Shown: one piece after another, positions 1-7,877 of the stretch
Layout: each line of letters begins with the position of its first letter
How positions within the stretch are numbered: the stretch's first letter is position 1
Assembly (NCBI GenBank): GCA_964421875.1
Contig: CAYQZD010000011.1
Coordinates: 1 to 48,985, forward strand
Direction of reading: 5' to 3'
Origin: CAYQZD01 sp964421875
GTDB taxonomy: Bacteria; Electryoneota; Tariuqbacteria; Tariuqbacterales; Tariuqbacteraceae
Length of the DNA: 48,985 nt
Program-made: the position numbers and the translations under genes
The notes under the pieces: model-generated
Seen by the model: the letters and a program-made list of their open reading frames with translations, nothing else
What the model was told of the DNA's origin: nothing
Databases searched by the model: none

Positions 1-92
1 AACTCAGACTTTACCATCTGCATAGGCAAAACTACTCATTATGCGGATGAACCATAAATTGCGATATTTTTAACTTCATCTCCCGTTTAACG

Positions 93-121
93 AAAAAAGG
101 CGGCCTAACTTTGACCGCCTT
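93..121 (-). terminator. Rho-independent terminator after tRNA-Asn
   Basis: Seven-base stem AAGGCGG/CCGCCTT (97-103 with 115-121) followed on the minus strand by a run of six T (complement of 93-98). It lies just downstream of the tRNA-Asn gene and would end that transcript. Confidence 0.85.
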
Positions 122-127
122 CATTTG

Positions 128-200
128 CTCCCCGGGAGGGACTTGAACCCCCAACCTAGTGGTTAACAGCCACCCGCTCTGCCAATTGAGCTACCGAGGA
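128..200 (-). tRNA. tRNA-Asn (anticodon GTT)
   Basis: The minus strand folds as a 73-nt cloverleaf: acceptor TCCTCGG pairs with CCGGGGA, D arm AGCTCAATTGGCAGAGC, anticodon loop CTGTTAA with GTT, T arm GGGGGTTCAAGTCCC, and discriminator G as expected for Asn. The three bases after the discriminator read CAA, so CCA is not encoded and must be added enzymatically. Confidence 0.96.
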
Positions 201-209
201 ATATGAGAT

Positions 210-1025
210 TCACTTTAAATGTATCGCTTTCTTTGTTTCAGCTAATTCTCCATCTATCGAAATTTCATAGAAATACATTCCTGAACTAATCCCTTTGGCC
301 TTCCATAACACTGAATGACAGCCTTCATTCTTATTCGCATTAACCAAAGACTCAATCAATTGCCCGTTGATGTTGAATATCTTAATTTCAACATAACCCG
401 GTTTCTCCAATTCATAGTCGATAGTCGTAGAAGGATTGAAGGGATTGGGATAGTTTTGACCTAACTTAAAATCAGGAGATTGGATGCTTTTTCCCTTTGC
501 TTCTGTGGTACCATCACCCCAGATTTCAACTTGAGGCGGCCAAGACCAATTTTCCAATAAGATTTCATCCCTGCTATCTCCATCGAAATCATATATAGCG
601 CACACATTAGTTTCATCATCTCCAATCTGCGTAGATTCGTAAGTTGTCATATTCATAATAAAGATTGAATCTGTGTAATTGACAATATCTTCTAATATAT
701 AAATCATTTCATTTGTTGTTGGACCTGTAATATTTCCGAAACCAACTATCCATGCATCTCCCATGATTTGATGACTCCATATTAGGTTATAACCATTATG
801 TGGGTCATATATATTTATAGTTGTACTAACGGTATCATTATCCAAACATACGATATCCGGATTCCCATCATCATTTATATCAAAGGTCGCAGGGGTGAGA
901 AAATGCTCGTCATCAATACAAGCATCGAATCCAGCCGGTCCCTGCCATTCCAGCACATAATTCTGGGCGAAAGACAAGGATGCAAGTGCCATCAAGATGA
1001 TGGTAACAAATGTTATTGTTTTCAT
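210..1025 (-). CDS. Small secreted protein with FG-GAP-like segments and a C-terminal sorting domain
   Basis: 271 residues. The N-terminus (MKTITFVTIILMALASLSFA) is a typical signal peptide cut before QNYVLEW. The middle holds two calcium-loop-like Asp/Asn strings (FDINDDGNPDIV, FDFDGDSRDEILL) resembling FG-GAP/VCBS propeller blades, but too few for a full propeller. The last 80 residues are the type A sorting domain: NYPNPFNPSTTIDYEL, then GISSGMYFYEI and a basic end. In this group such domains direct export by the type IX system and are removed or anchored at the outer membrane. The ATG has a good Shine-Dalgarno (AGGAGG) eight bases upstream. The gene stands alone between tRNA-Asn and ymdB. 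Function unknown; low-repeat propellers of this kind may bind surfaces or polymers. Confidence 0.85.
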   Translation of the reverse strand: MKTITFVTIILMALASLSFAQNYVLEWQGPAGFDACIDDEHFLTPATFDINDDGNPDIVCLDNDTVSTTINIYDPHNGYNLIWSHQIMGDAWIVGFGNITGPTTNEMIYILEDIVNYTDSIFIMNMTTYESTQIGDDETNVCAIYDFDGDSRDEILLENWSWPPQVEIWGDGTTEAKGKSIQSPDFKLGQNYPNPFNPSTTIDYELEKPGYVEIKIFNINGQLIESLVNANKNEGCHSVLWKAKGISSGMYFYEISIDGELAETKKAIHLK

Positions 1026-1190
1026 TTTATACTCCTCCTTATTAAGATTATCAATCTCTCAACTTAAAAAGTAACTGTTCACAAATGTCTTTTAATCAGT
1101 GAATTGACTGAGTTATCGAGGATAGAAGTAAAAAATTAACCTTAAAATATACAGAAAAAATCGATAATAATCAAATCCGACTCATCATCT

Positions 1191-1982
1191 TCACGGCAGA
1201 TTTATCCTCTCTATCGATACCGCTTTACCCCCAGTCGGTTCAATCTCCAATACTACTCCCTGGAAGCGGACATTGTTTTCTGCGATTTCATACTTATGTG
1301 GAGTCTGCATTAAGAAGCGCCTGATGGAAATCTCCTTTTTCATTCCGATGACTGAATCGTGGGGGCCGGTCATCCCCACATCGGTAATATATGCGGCGCC
1401 GCCGGGAAGGATCCTCTCGTCGGCGGTCTGGACGTGAGTGTGAGTGCCGATTAGGGCGGAGACCTTACCGTCCAGGAACCAACCCATAGCCTGTTTTTCC
1501 GCGGTGGCTTCAGCGTGGAAATCGACTATAAGGTTCTTCGTTTCCACCCTTATTCTCTCCAGGTGAAAATTGGCGGCTTGGAAGGGGCAATCGATGGTTT
1601 GCATAAAGGTCCTGCCCTGAAGATTGACCACTGCGATTTTAGCGCCGTTCTTCACGGTGAAAATGGTGTAGCCTTTACCCGCTAGACCTCGGGGATAGTT
1701 CAGGGGCCTAAGCAGCTCCGGATCATCCTTGAAGACTTTGTAAACCTTGTAGTTGTCCCAGATATGATTTCCGCTGGTGATGACATCGATGCCGACGGAG
1801 TGGAACTGGGCGGCGTGGGTTTCGGTCATTCCTTTCCCCGCGGCGGCGTTTTCGCCGTTGGCAATCACCAGATCGACATCGTATTTTTTCACCAGACCGG
1901 GGAGATAGAGCGAGGTGACATCCAGACCGGGTTTACCGACAATGTCGGCGATGAAAAGGACTATGAGACGGTTGTTTCTCAA
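1191..1982 (-). CDS. YmdB-family (TIGR00282) metallophosphoesterase
   Basis: 263 residues, the normal family length. Metal-binding motifs are all present: FIADIVGKPG near the N-terminus, VIANGENAAAGKG, TSGNHIWDN, VDFHAEATAEKQAMGWFLDG, and IGTHTHVQTADE. The family is a dinuclear-metal phosphodiesterase; Bacillus YmdB acts on 2',3'-cyclic AMP and influences biofilm gene expression. Its neighbour upstream on the same strand is rny, as in Firmicutes and others, so the pair is a conserved module of RNA turnover and nucleotide signalling. A hairpin (2019-2050) separates the two genes, suggesting either partial read-through or a separate promoter. The start is TTG with a weak ribosome site; an ATG 25 bases upstream is out of frame. 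Confidence 0.93.
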   Translation of the reverse strand: MRNNRLIVLFIADIVGKPGLDVTSLYLPGLVKKYDVDLVIANGENAAAGKGMTETHAAQFHSVGIDVITSGNHIWDNYKVYKVFKDDPELLRPLNYPRGLAGKGYTIFTVKNGAKIAVVNLQGRTFMQTIDCPFQAANFHLERIRVETKNLIVDFHAEATAEKQAMGWFLDGKVSALIGTHTHVQTADERILPGGAAYITDVGMTGPHDSVIGMKKEISIRRFLMQTPHKYEIAENNVRFQGVVLEIEPTGGKAVSIERINLP

Positions 1983-2018
1983 TCGATTCTCGCTGCAGGT
2001 CGCTCATTTCTTTATATG

Positions 2019-2050
2019 AAAAAGGGGGCCTTATTATTACAGGACCCCCA
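2019..2050 (-). terminator. Probable terminator between rny and ymdB
   Basis: On the minus strand GGGGGTCC pairs with GGCCCCC (one bulged base), with an 11-base loop and a following TTTTTC. It lies 27 bases past the stop codon of rny and about 40 bases before ymdB. Confidence 0.7.
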
Positions 2051-2076
2051 ATCAGTTGACTTGAATGGAAAATGCG

Positions 2077-3633
2077 TTATTTAGCGTAATCCACGGCGCG
2101 GAATTCGCGGACTACGGTGACCTTTATCTGTCCCGGGTATTCCATCTCTCCCTCAATTTTGTCCGCGATGCCTGAGGCAAGCTGTTCAGCCTGGGCGTCG
2201 GTAACCTTGTCGTGCTCCACGATAATTCTAATTTCCCGTCCGGCTTGAATGGCGAAGGTTTTGGACACACCGTGGAACGATTCCGCGAGTTCCTCCAGCT
2301 TTTCCAGGCGCTTGATGTATCCCTCAAGGGTTTCCCTACGGGCTCCGGGCCGGGAACCGGAGATGGCGTCAGAGGCTTGAATCAGCACGCCAATGAGAGA
2401 CTTAAATTCCGAATCTTCGTGATGGGAAGCGATGGAATCCACCACGATTTTAGGCTCCTTGTATTTGCGAGCCAGTTCCACTCCCAACTGGGTGTGGGTT
2501 CCCTCGGTGCCGCGGTCGACCGCTTTACCGATGTCATGAAGCAGCCCCGAGCGTTTCGCCATCTTGGGATCGAGACCGATTTCCGCCGCCATCAATCCCG
2601 CAAGGTAGCACACCTCTATCGAATGCTGCAGGACATTCTGTCCGTAACTGGTGCGGTATTTCAGCTTACCCAAAGCTTTGACCAATTCAGGATGGAGGCC
2701 GTGGACGCCGGTTTCAAGCATTGCCTGTTCGCCGATAGCGATCAGGTTTTCATCCATCTCACTCTCGGCTTTCTTCACAGTTTCTTCGATGCGCCCAGGG
2801 TGTATTCTGCCGTCAGAAATTAATTTTTCCAGAGCCATTTTCGCGATTTCCCGCCTCAGCGGGTCGAAGGCGGAGAGAATTACGGCTTCCGGAGTGTCGT
2901 CAACGATGATTTCGACACCGGTGGCGTTTTCGAAGGCTCGGATATTCCTCCCTTCACGGCCGATGATGCGGCCTTTGATTTCATCCGACTCTAGGTTAAT
3001 CACTGAAACGGTGGTTTCCACCGAATGATCAGCGGCGCTGCGCTGGATGGCGGAGACGATGATTTCCTTCGCCTCTCGGTTGGCCTGCCGTTTAGCGTCG
3101 TCCCTGATTTCCTTGATGATTTCCGCAGATTGCTGTTTAGCTTCTTCAATCAGATTGCTTTTAAGCTGTTCCACGGCCTCATCGGCGGTCATCCTCGCGA
3201 TTCTCTCAAGCTTGGAGTTCTCCTCCGTTATGAGTTTATCTAGATTGGTTTCCTTAACTTCTAAGACTTTTTGCTTATCTTCCAGCGACCTCCTCAGTTG
3301 GCGAACTTCCTCTTCCTTTTTCTCTATCTGGTCGGTTTTTCTATTGATGGATAGTTCTTTGTCTCGGAATTGGCGTTCCATCTTAAGGAGTTCATTGCGC
3401 TTCTTTTCATGCTCATTGTCCAGCTTTTGTTTCAGTTTCAGGAATTCATCCTTAGCTTCAATGAGTCTCTCTTTTTTCAGCGCTTCAGCTTCCTTTTCCG
3501 CATCGGCAATCATCTTCTTAATCGTCAATTCAGTAGAAGAGATTCTCGACTTATCTATCCTTATACGAAGGAACCAGCCAGCGCAGAAGGCAACCGGATA
3601 AGCTAAAGCCAGGATAACAGTCAGCAAATCCAT
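2077..3633 (-). CDS. rny: Ribonuclease Y
   Basis: 518 residues, matching the family (about 520). Residues 1-24 form one membrane anchor; about 30-180 are a long charged coiled coil; next comes the KH RNA-binding domain (IKGRIIGREGRNIRAFE, then a conserved LSAFDPLRREIA); the HD hydrolase domain carries VLQHSIEVCYLAG, LLHDIGKAVD and SIASHHED, the metal ligands. RNase Y starts mRNA decay by endonucleolytic cuts at the membrane in bacteria that lack or supplement RNase E. A Shine-Dalgarno GGGAGC precedes the ATG. It lies downstream of zapA and the 6S RNA candidate and upstream of ymdB; the order zapA, rny, ymdB recurs in several phyla. Confidence 0.97.
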   Translation of the reverse strand: MDLLTVILALAYPVAFCAGWFLRIRIDKSRISSTELTIKKMIADAEKEAEALKKERLIEAKDEFLKLKQKLDNEHEKKRNELLKMERQFRDKELSINRKTDQIEKKEEEVRQLRRSLEDKQKVLEVKETNLDKLITEENSKLERIARMTADEAVEQLKSNLIEEAKQQSAEIIKEIRDDAKRQANREAKEIIVSAIQRSAADHSVETTVSVINLESDEIKGRIIGREGRNIRAFENATGVEIIVDDTPEAVILSAFDPLRREIAKMALEKLISDGRIHPGRIEETVKKAESEMDENLIAIGEQAMLETGVHGLHPELVKALGKLKYRTSYGQNVLQHSIEVCYLAGLMAAEIGLDPKMAKRSGLLHDIGKAVDRGTEGTHTQLGVELARKYKEPKIVVDSIASHHEDSEFKSLIGVLIQASDAISGSRPGARRETLEGYIKRLEKLEELAESFHGVSKTFAIQAGREIRIIVEHDKVTDAQAEQLASGIADKIEGEMEYPGQIKVTVVREFRAVDYAK

Positions 3634-3966
3634 AGTTCGCTCCCAGATTAGCTTTTATTTATATTTAGTGAATGTCAATTAGTATTAATTGCACGCTTCG
3701 CCAGCGTCAATAATGAAATATAAAACGAGGACTGGCGCATTGCCGCCGCAATCATTTTCAAAGTAATTAATATAAGGCAAAATCGATTCAATAGCAAGTA
3801 TTCATTTCTCCTTCCGTTCCCTCAAACAGTTTTGTTTCCGGAGGAAGGTAATATTCATCCTGCCCGGATTGACGTCGGGGAATATACGTAAATACTTATT
3901 CAGTAGAAAGCTATAAATACGAATCATTATAAGGGGGATAGGAAATTATTCATTCAACCTGAAGGA
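3634..3966. other. Intergenic region upstream of rny, no gene seen
   Basis: About 330 AT-rich bases. No open reading frame with a ribosome site, no tRNA and no clear hairpin terminator. It should hold the rny promoter (minus strand) and the promoter of the 6S RNA candidate (plus strand). Confidence 0.5.
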
Positions 3967-3972
3967 TATAAT
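3967..3972 (+). promoter_or_regulatory. -10 box (TATAAT) for the 6S RNA candidate
   Basis: A perfect TATAAT sits directly before the left arm of the 10-bp closing stem at 3974-3983, placing the start at about 3979. No good -35 hexamer is visible 17 bases upstream, so the box alone is modest evidence. Confidence 0.4.
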
Positions 3973-3973
3973 A

Positions 3974-4170
3974 AACCCTGCGGATGGAGAACTCGACAAA
4001 AAAAGAAAGAAAGAACCGTATTGTACACGGTGGGAACCCGCCTAAACGCTTCTAACTTCCACTGGATCCGCACAACACGGATGAGGCATGCTATAGACGC
4101 TTGAGAGTCAAGCTCCCATTATTCTACTGTTGGTTCTTTTTTTTAATGCCGCAGTCACCGCCGCAGGGTT
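3974..4170 (+). ncRNA. ssrS: 6S RNA candidate
   Basis: About 197 nt that fold as one long hairpin. The ends AACCCTGCGG (3974-3983) and CCGCAGGGTT (4161-4170) pair perfectly. Inside, AAAGAACC (4010-4017) pairs with GGTTCTTT (4132-4139), and GTGGGA with TCCCAT. Then comes a large open bubble, and an apical hairpin ATCCG-7 nt-CGGAT. On the plus strand the 3' side of the bubble contains a small hairpin (GCTTGA-GAG-TCAAGC), the same place as in E. coli 6S RNA. Length and shape match 6S RNA, the open-promoter mimic that binds the housekeeping RNA polymerase. The zapA gene next door is the classic ssrS neighbour in Proteobacteria. Because the fold is symmetric, the minus strand (which also has TATA-like bases outside the stem) cannot be excluded. 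Confidence 0.6.
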
Positions 4171-4249
4171 ATAGCTATAATTCGTTTCAGCTTTCAGTTT
4201 GTATTGTACTATTGCAGATTTGTTTTATCGTTTTATTATACCTCGAAGT

Positions 4250-4549
4250 CTATTTTGAGTTCCTTATCGCTTCCTCAATCCTCAGGATAATTTTCCGGGT
4301 TCTTTTTTCCAAGACTGAAATCAGCCATTGGTTACGCTGTTTCTCAGCAGATAAGTCGCTTTCCAGGTTCAACGCTGTGAGCACCGCGGTTTTTTCAGTG
4401 GGTTTCCCAGGCAGATGTTTTGCCATTTCCCGCATTTTATGGTCAAGGTCAGCGGCTATTTGCTGGATATAACCTGGGTCAAAATCGCCCTTAACCGGAT
4501 ACTCAACATCCAAAATATGGACCACAACCGGCTTTTTTCCACTCTGCAT
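4250..4549 (-). CDS. zapA: Cell division protein ZapA
   Basis: 99 residues, normal length. The N-terminal globular part has VVVHILDVEYPVKGDFDPGY followed by IQQIAADLDHKMREMA; the central helix carries the family signature KTAVLTALNLESDL; the C-terminus is a coiled coil. ZapA tetramers cross-link FtsZ filaments at the division ring. The gene lies just downstream of a small coiled-coil gene that looks like ZapB, its usual partner. No strong Shine-Dalgarno is seen before the ATG. Confidence 0.92.
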   Translation of the reverse strand: MQSGKKPVVVHILDVEYPVKGDFDPGYIQQIAADLDHKMREMAKHLPGKPTEKTAVLTALNLESDLSAEKQRNQWLISVLEKRTRKIILRIEEAIRNSK

Positions 4550-4815
4550 CAGTAACTTCTACAGATAATTGCTTCGGGTTTTACCTGATAATGAAAACTC
4601 CCAGCGCCTGGCTATACCCGCGGCGGATTAAAAGTAAGCCCCCTTTAAATCATCATTCGAGGATCTCTGTCGCAACCTCGCACCCTGAAGTATTAAAATA
4701 AAGCCTCGCGATGAAGCGGCAATATTGATTTCAGTAAAAATCCCGGTGAATTTCTCTACCCCGATTCAGCAACCGACAGCTGGCGCCGGAACGTCAATCA
4801 AGACTGGCGGCAATC

Positions 4816-5106
4816 TTAGTAACTTTCAAGTTTTTCTAAAAGGCCGGACAGCTTCTTCCTGATTACTGTTTCAGTTTCAGGTTTAATAGTCCGGGTTTGC
4901 GCCTCACCGAGCTGTTGCTTCAACTGGGCGATCTCATCCTCCCTGCGGCGAAGCAGACCTTCGATTTCATCGCGCTGTTGCGCCGCCTGTTCACGTTCCC
5001 GTTTGATTTCCTCCAATCGCTCCAACAGCTGGTCGATTTTCTGCTCCAGAAGACCGAAACTCTCGATTTCAGCTTCGAGCAACGGAGTTGTATCGGAATC
5101 ACTCAT
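4816..5106 (-). CDS. ZapB-like coiled-coil protein
   Basis: 96 residues, almost entirely one charged coiled coil (heptads from EIESFGLLEQKIDQLLERL to EIAQLKQQLGEAQ), ending in VIRKKLSGLLEKLESY. There is no enzymatic motif. Small coiled-coil proteins encoded between pheT and zapA are usually annotated as ZapB-type division factors, which bind ZapA and stabilise the Z-ring; similarity in such simple sequences is weak, so the role rests mostly on position. The 265 bases between it and zapA hold no further gene. Confidence 0.7.
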   Translation of the reverse strand: MSDSDTTPLLEAEIESFGLLEQKIDQLLERLEEIKREREQAAQQRDEIEGLLRRREDEIAQLKQQLGEAQTRTIKPETETVIRKKLSGLLEKLESY

Positions 5107-5193
5107 TAGTATTCTATAGTAGTTTATAAATTATAAAATAATCTATACTTAACCTTTTCAAACATATATGTAATCAGCGTCAAGTGGATATTA

Positions 5194-7572
5194 CTATTTT
5201 GCTCTCAGTTCCCCGCCAATTTTGTTCAGCGCCGCAACCACTTTTTCGATGGTGGAATCAACCTCCTCATCTTTCAGCGTCCGTTCCATCGACTGGAAAC
5301 GGAGCGACAAGGAGAGGCTTTTCTTGCCCGCGCCAAGTTGTTTTCCCCGGTAAAGGTCGAAGAACTCAACCGATACTAAGTTCTTCCCGCCGCTTTCAGC
5401 CACCGCTTTTTCGATGGCGTCGGCGGATACAGTCTCTTCAAATATCAGCGAAAGGTCTCGTTTCACCGCCGGATAGCGGGAAAAATCCTTGAAGAGCCGC
5501 GTGGATTGGCGGTGTTCAATTAAGGAATCGAAATCGAATTCCAGGGCGAAAACGGGGTATTCCACTTCGTAATTCCGGCAGATTTCATCCTTGAGTTTCC
5601 CAAGGATTCCCATCTCTACGCCGGCGGCAGCTAATTTTACCGCATATTCAAAAACAGTTCCATCCTTAATATAATGAGAGAATCGATAATTGTCAAGGGA
5701 TATTTTACGAAGGAACGACTCCGTCAGCCCTTTAAGGTGGAAAAAGTCGAATTCAGCCGGTGGCCGGCTCCAATGCACATCTTCAGCCTTGCCGGCGATT
5801 AGAGCCGCAACCGATTTGGATTCACCTTTATCCGGATAGAACACACTTCCAATTTCGAAGATGGCGACCGATTCCGCGCCCCGGTTGAAATTGTAACCAG
5901 CGGTTTCCAGCAGCGGAGCGAGTAAATCGGTTCTCAGTAAAGCGAAATCGCTGCTGATAGGATTCCTGAGGGGAACAGCGTCAACCTCTTTCAAACCAGC
6001 TCGACCGTTTCGACGCATACTATAAGTGAGGATTTCCCGGAGACCGAGTTCCACCAGCGCCTGCCGCACCCCTGTAGTGAATTCCTCGCTTACAAGCGGT
6101 TCCACCTTCAGGGACACTTCCGAGACGTTGTCAGCGGGGATTTTGCCATAGCCGTGGATGCGGGCGATCTCCTCCGTCAGGTCGATCTCCTGAGATATAT
6201 CGGGACGGAATGTAGGAATATTCACGGAAAAGCTGCGCGCGCCTCGCTCCGTTTCAAAACCCAACCGGCGCAGGAAATCCTCCATTTTGTCCGCGCTGAG
6301 GCGAATCCCCAGGAGGCGGTTAACCCTCTCAGGACGAAGTTCAACTTCCACCGGATGGATTTTCTTAGCGTAGTTATCGACTCTGCCGGCAAGGAGAGAA
6401 CCTTCGGCGGTTTCAAGGACCAACTGCGCGCAGCGGTCGATAACCTCGGGCACGGCGTTAGGGTCCACTCCCCTTTCGAAACGGTAGGAGGAGTCCGATA
6501 CGATACCGTGCCGTTTTGCAGTGCGCCTGATACCCACAGGGCTGAAATAAGCGCACTCAAGCAGGATGTCCTGCGTTTCATCGGTGATTTCACTGTTGAG
6601 CCCGCCCATCACTCCGGCGAGCGCCACTCCCCTTTCAGCATCGCAAATCAGGAGGTCGGCGGTCGATAATGTATGTTCTTTCTCATCGAGAGTAACGAAC
6701 CTCTCCCCCGCTCCGGCGGTTTTGACCACGATTTTACAGCCGCTGACCAGATTGTAGTCGAAGGCGTGAAGAGGGTGGCCGGTCTCCATCAGGATGTAAT
6801 TAGTAACGTCCACAATGTTGTTGATGGGTCTTAAGCCGAGCGCCAGCAGGCGGCGCTGCATCCAGCGGGGCGAGGGCTTGACTTCCACCCCTTTCATCAC
6901 CCTGCCGCAATAGCGGGGGCACTTGTCAGGGTCGAGGATTTCTACTTCTAGGACTTCCGAGGCGGGGACCTCGGATTCCTCGAGCGCGAACCGGGGTTTT
7001 TTAAGCTCAAGGTTCAGTCCGGCGGCGAGGTCTCGCGCCACGCCCAGGTGGCAGAGGCAGTCGGGGCGGTTGTGGGTGATTTCCAGCTTGAAGACAGCGT
7101 CCGGGGGATACTTATCCCGCAAATTCATTCCGGGGAACCAGGCGCAGGCGTTCCCTTCCTCTTTGCCTAATTCCCAGATACCGTCAGCTTCGCCACCGAG
7201 GTTCAGTTCCGCTTGCGACAGCAGCATCCCTTGGGAATTGTGCCCGGCGAGGACGGTTTCCTCGATAATGCGTCCATCCGGGAGCTTCCCGCCGGGGAGG
7301 ATTATGGGAGAGAGGATACCGGTTCTGCAGTTAGGGGCACCGCAGACTACGGACAGCTTCGAACCGCCGCCGATATTGACCTCGCAGAGTTTGTTATGGC
7401 TGCCGGTGATGTCATCACATTTTTCGATATATCCCGCCACCACATCGGTGAAGTCATCGGGGTATTCCAGAGCTTCGACTTCGAGCCCCAGGTTGGTCAA
7501 CACTTCAGCGGTGTCATCCGGGGCTAGATCGATATCGACAAAGTCTTTCAGCCAGTCGAGGGAAACTTTCAT
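5194..7572 (-). CDS. pheT: Phenylalanine-tRNA ligase beta subunit
   Basis: 792 residues (E. coli 795). In order: N-terminal tRNA-binding fold (VVAGYIEKCDDI to SVVCGAPNCRTG), B1/B5 region with the editing B3/B4 domain (ARDLAAGLNLEL, RPINNIVDVTNYILMETG, HPLHAFD), the B5 domain ending in DLTEEIARIHGYGKIP, the catalytic-like core, and a C-terminal anticodon-binding FDX-ACB domain (FSRYPAVKRDLSLIFEE to LSLRFQSMERTLKDEEVD). With PheS it forms the alpha2-beta2 enzyme charging tRNA-Phe; the beta subunit hydrolyses mischarged Tyr-tRNA. pheS lies upstream on the same strand but is separated from pheT by a small HicB-like gene, unlike the usual adjacent pair. Confidence 0.98.
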   Translation of the reverse strand: MKVSLDWLKDFVDIDLAPDDTAEVLTNLGLEVEALEYPDDFTDVVAGYIEKCDDITGSHNKLCEVNIGGGSKLSVVCGAPNCRTGILSPIILPGGKLPDGRIIEETVLAGHNSQGMLLSQAELNLGGEADGIWELGKEEGNACAWFPGMNLRDKYPPDAVFKLEITHNRPDCLCHLGVARDLAAGLNLELKKPRFALEESEVPASEVLEVEILDPDKCPRYCGRVMKGVEVKPSPRWMQRRLLALGLRPINNIVDVTNYILMETGHPLHAFDYNLVSGCKIVVKTAGAGERFVTLDEKEHTLSTADLLICDAERGVALAGVMGGLNSEITDETQDILLECAYFSPVGIRRTAKRHGIVSDSSYRFERGVDPNAVPEVIDRCAQLVLETAEGSLLAGRVDNYAKKIHPVEVELRPERVNRLLGIRLSADKMEDFLRRLGFETERGARSFSVNIPTFRPDISQEIDLTEEIARIHGYGKIPADNVSEVSLKVEPLVSEEFTTGVRQALVELGLREILTYSMRRNGRAGLKEVDAVPLRNPISSDFALLRTDLLAPLLETAGYNFNRGAESVAIFEIGSVFYPDKGESKSVAALIAGKAEDVHWSRPPAEFDFFHLKGLTESFLRKISLDNYRFSHYIKDGTVFEYAVKLAAAGVEMGILGKLKDEICRNYEVEYPVFALEFDFDSLIEHRQSTRLFKDFSRYPAVKRDLSLIFEETVSADAIEKAVAESGGKNLVSVEFFDLYRGKQLGAGKKSLSLSLRFQSMERTLKDEEVDSTIEKVVAALNKIGGELRAK

Positions 7573-7638
7573 TGTCTCAAGTTTACAAGTTAAAAAGTAT
7601 AAAAGTGTGAAAGTAAAAAACTTAACAAATTAATATGT

Positions 7639-7803
7639 TTATTTGCTCATTGGATTCGTATTCATCAATTGAAAAGCGTCCCGTAAATTCTCCTTGAGTT
7701 CTTCGAGGGTCTCACCCTGCGTCATTATTTCGGGAAATTCTTTGAGTTTTCCCAGCCAGAATTTCTCGCCTTTCCAATAAATCATTGTCATTTTTTTACT
7801 CAT
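7639..7803 (-). CDS. Orphan HicB-like antitoxin-fold protein
   Basis: 54 residues, read directly from the minus strand: it begins MSKKMTMIYWKGEKFWLGKL, continues with EFPEIMTQGETLEELKENL and ends in RDAFQLMNTNPMSK. The pattern of a short beta sheet, then P-x-x-x-T-x-G-x-T-x-E-E-L, then a helix is the partial RNase H fold of HicB antitoxins. A GGAG sequence lies nine bases before the ATG. No HicA toxin (a small double-stranded-RNA-binding-fold protein with a catalytic His) fits on either side: 74 bases to pheS and 66 to pheT. Orphan HicB-like proteins are common and of unknown role. It lies between pheS and pheT, in the same orientation, and probably shares their transcript. Confidence 0.8.
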   Translation of the reverse strand: MSKKMTMIYWKGEKFWLGKLKEFPEIMTQGETLEELKENLRDAFQLMNTNPMSK

Positions 7804-7877
7804 TTTTATACTCCAATGGTTATTCTATCTAATACCCCTTTTCCAAAGGGGGACTTTCGCTTTCCCCATTCTAATCA

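Noticed and set aside
798..1067. Plus-strand open frame opposite the small secreted protein
   Set aside because: It lies antisense to a gene with a signal peptide and sorting domain and has no recognisable domain or ribosome site.
3974..4170. SRP RNA, tmRNA or RNase P RNA instead of 6S RNA
   Set aside because: The GGAAG/GNAR tetraloop of SRP RNA is absent, the tmRNA tag and tRNA-like ends are absent, and the length is too short for RNase P RNA.
7573..7638. A HicA toxin next to the HicB-like gene
   Set aside because: The 66 bases before pheT and the 74 after pheS are too short for a HicA, and no glycine-histidine motif is present in any frame.
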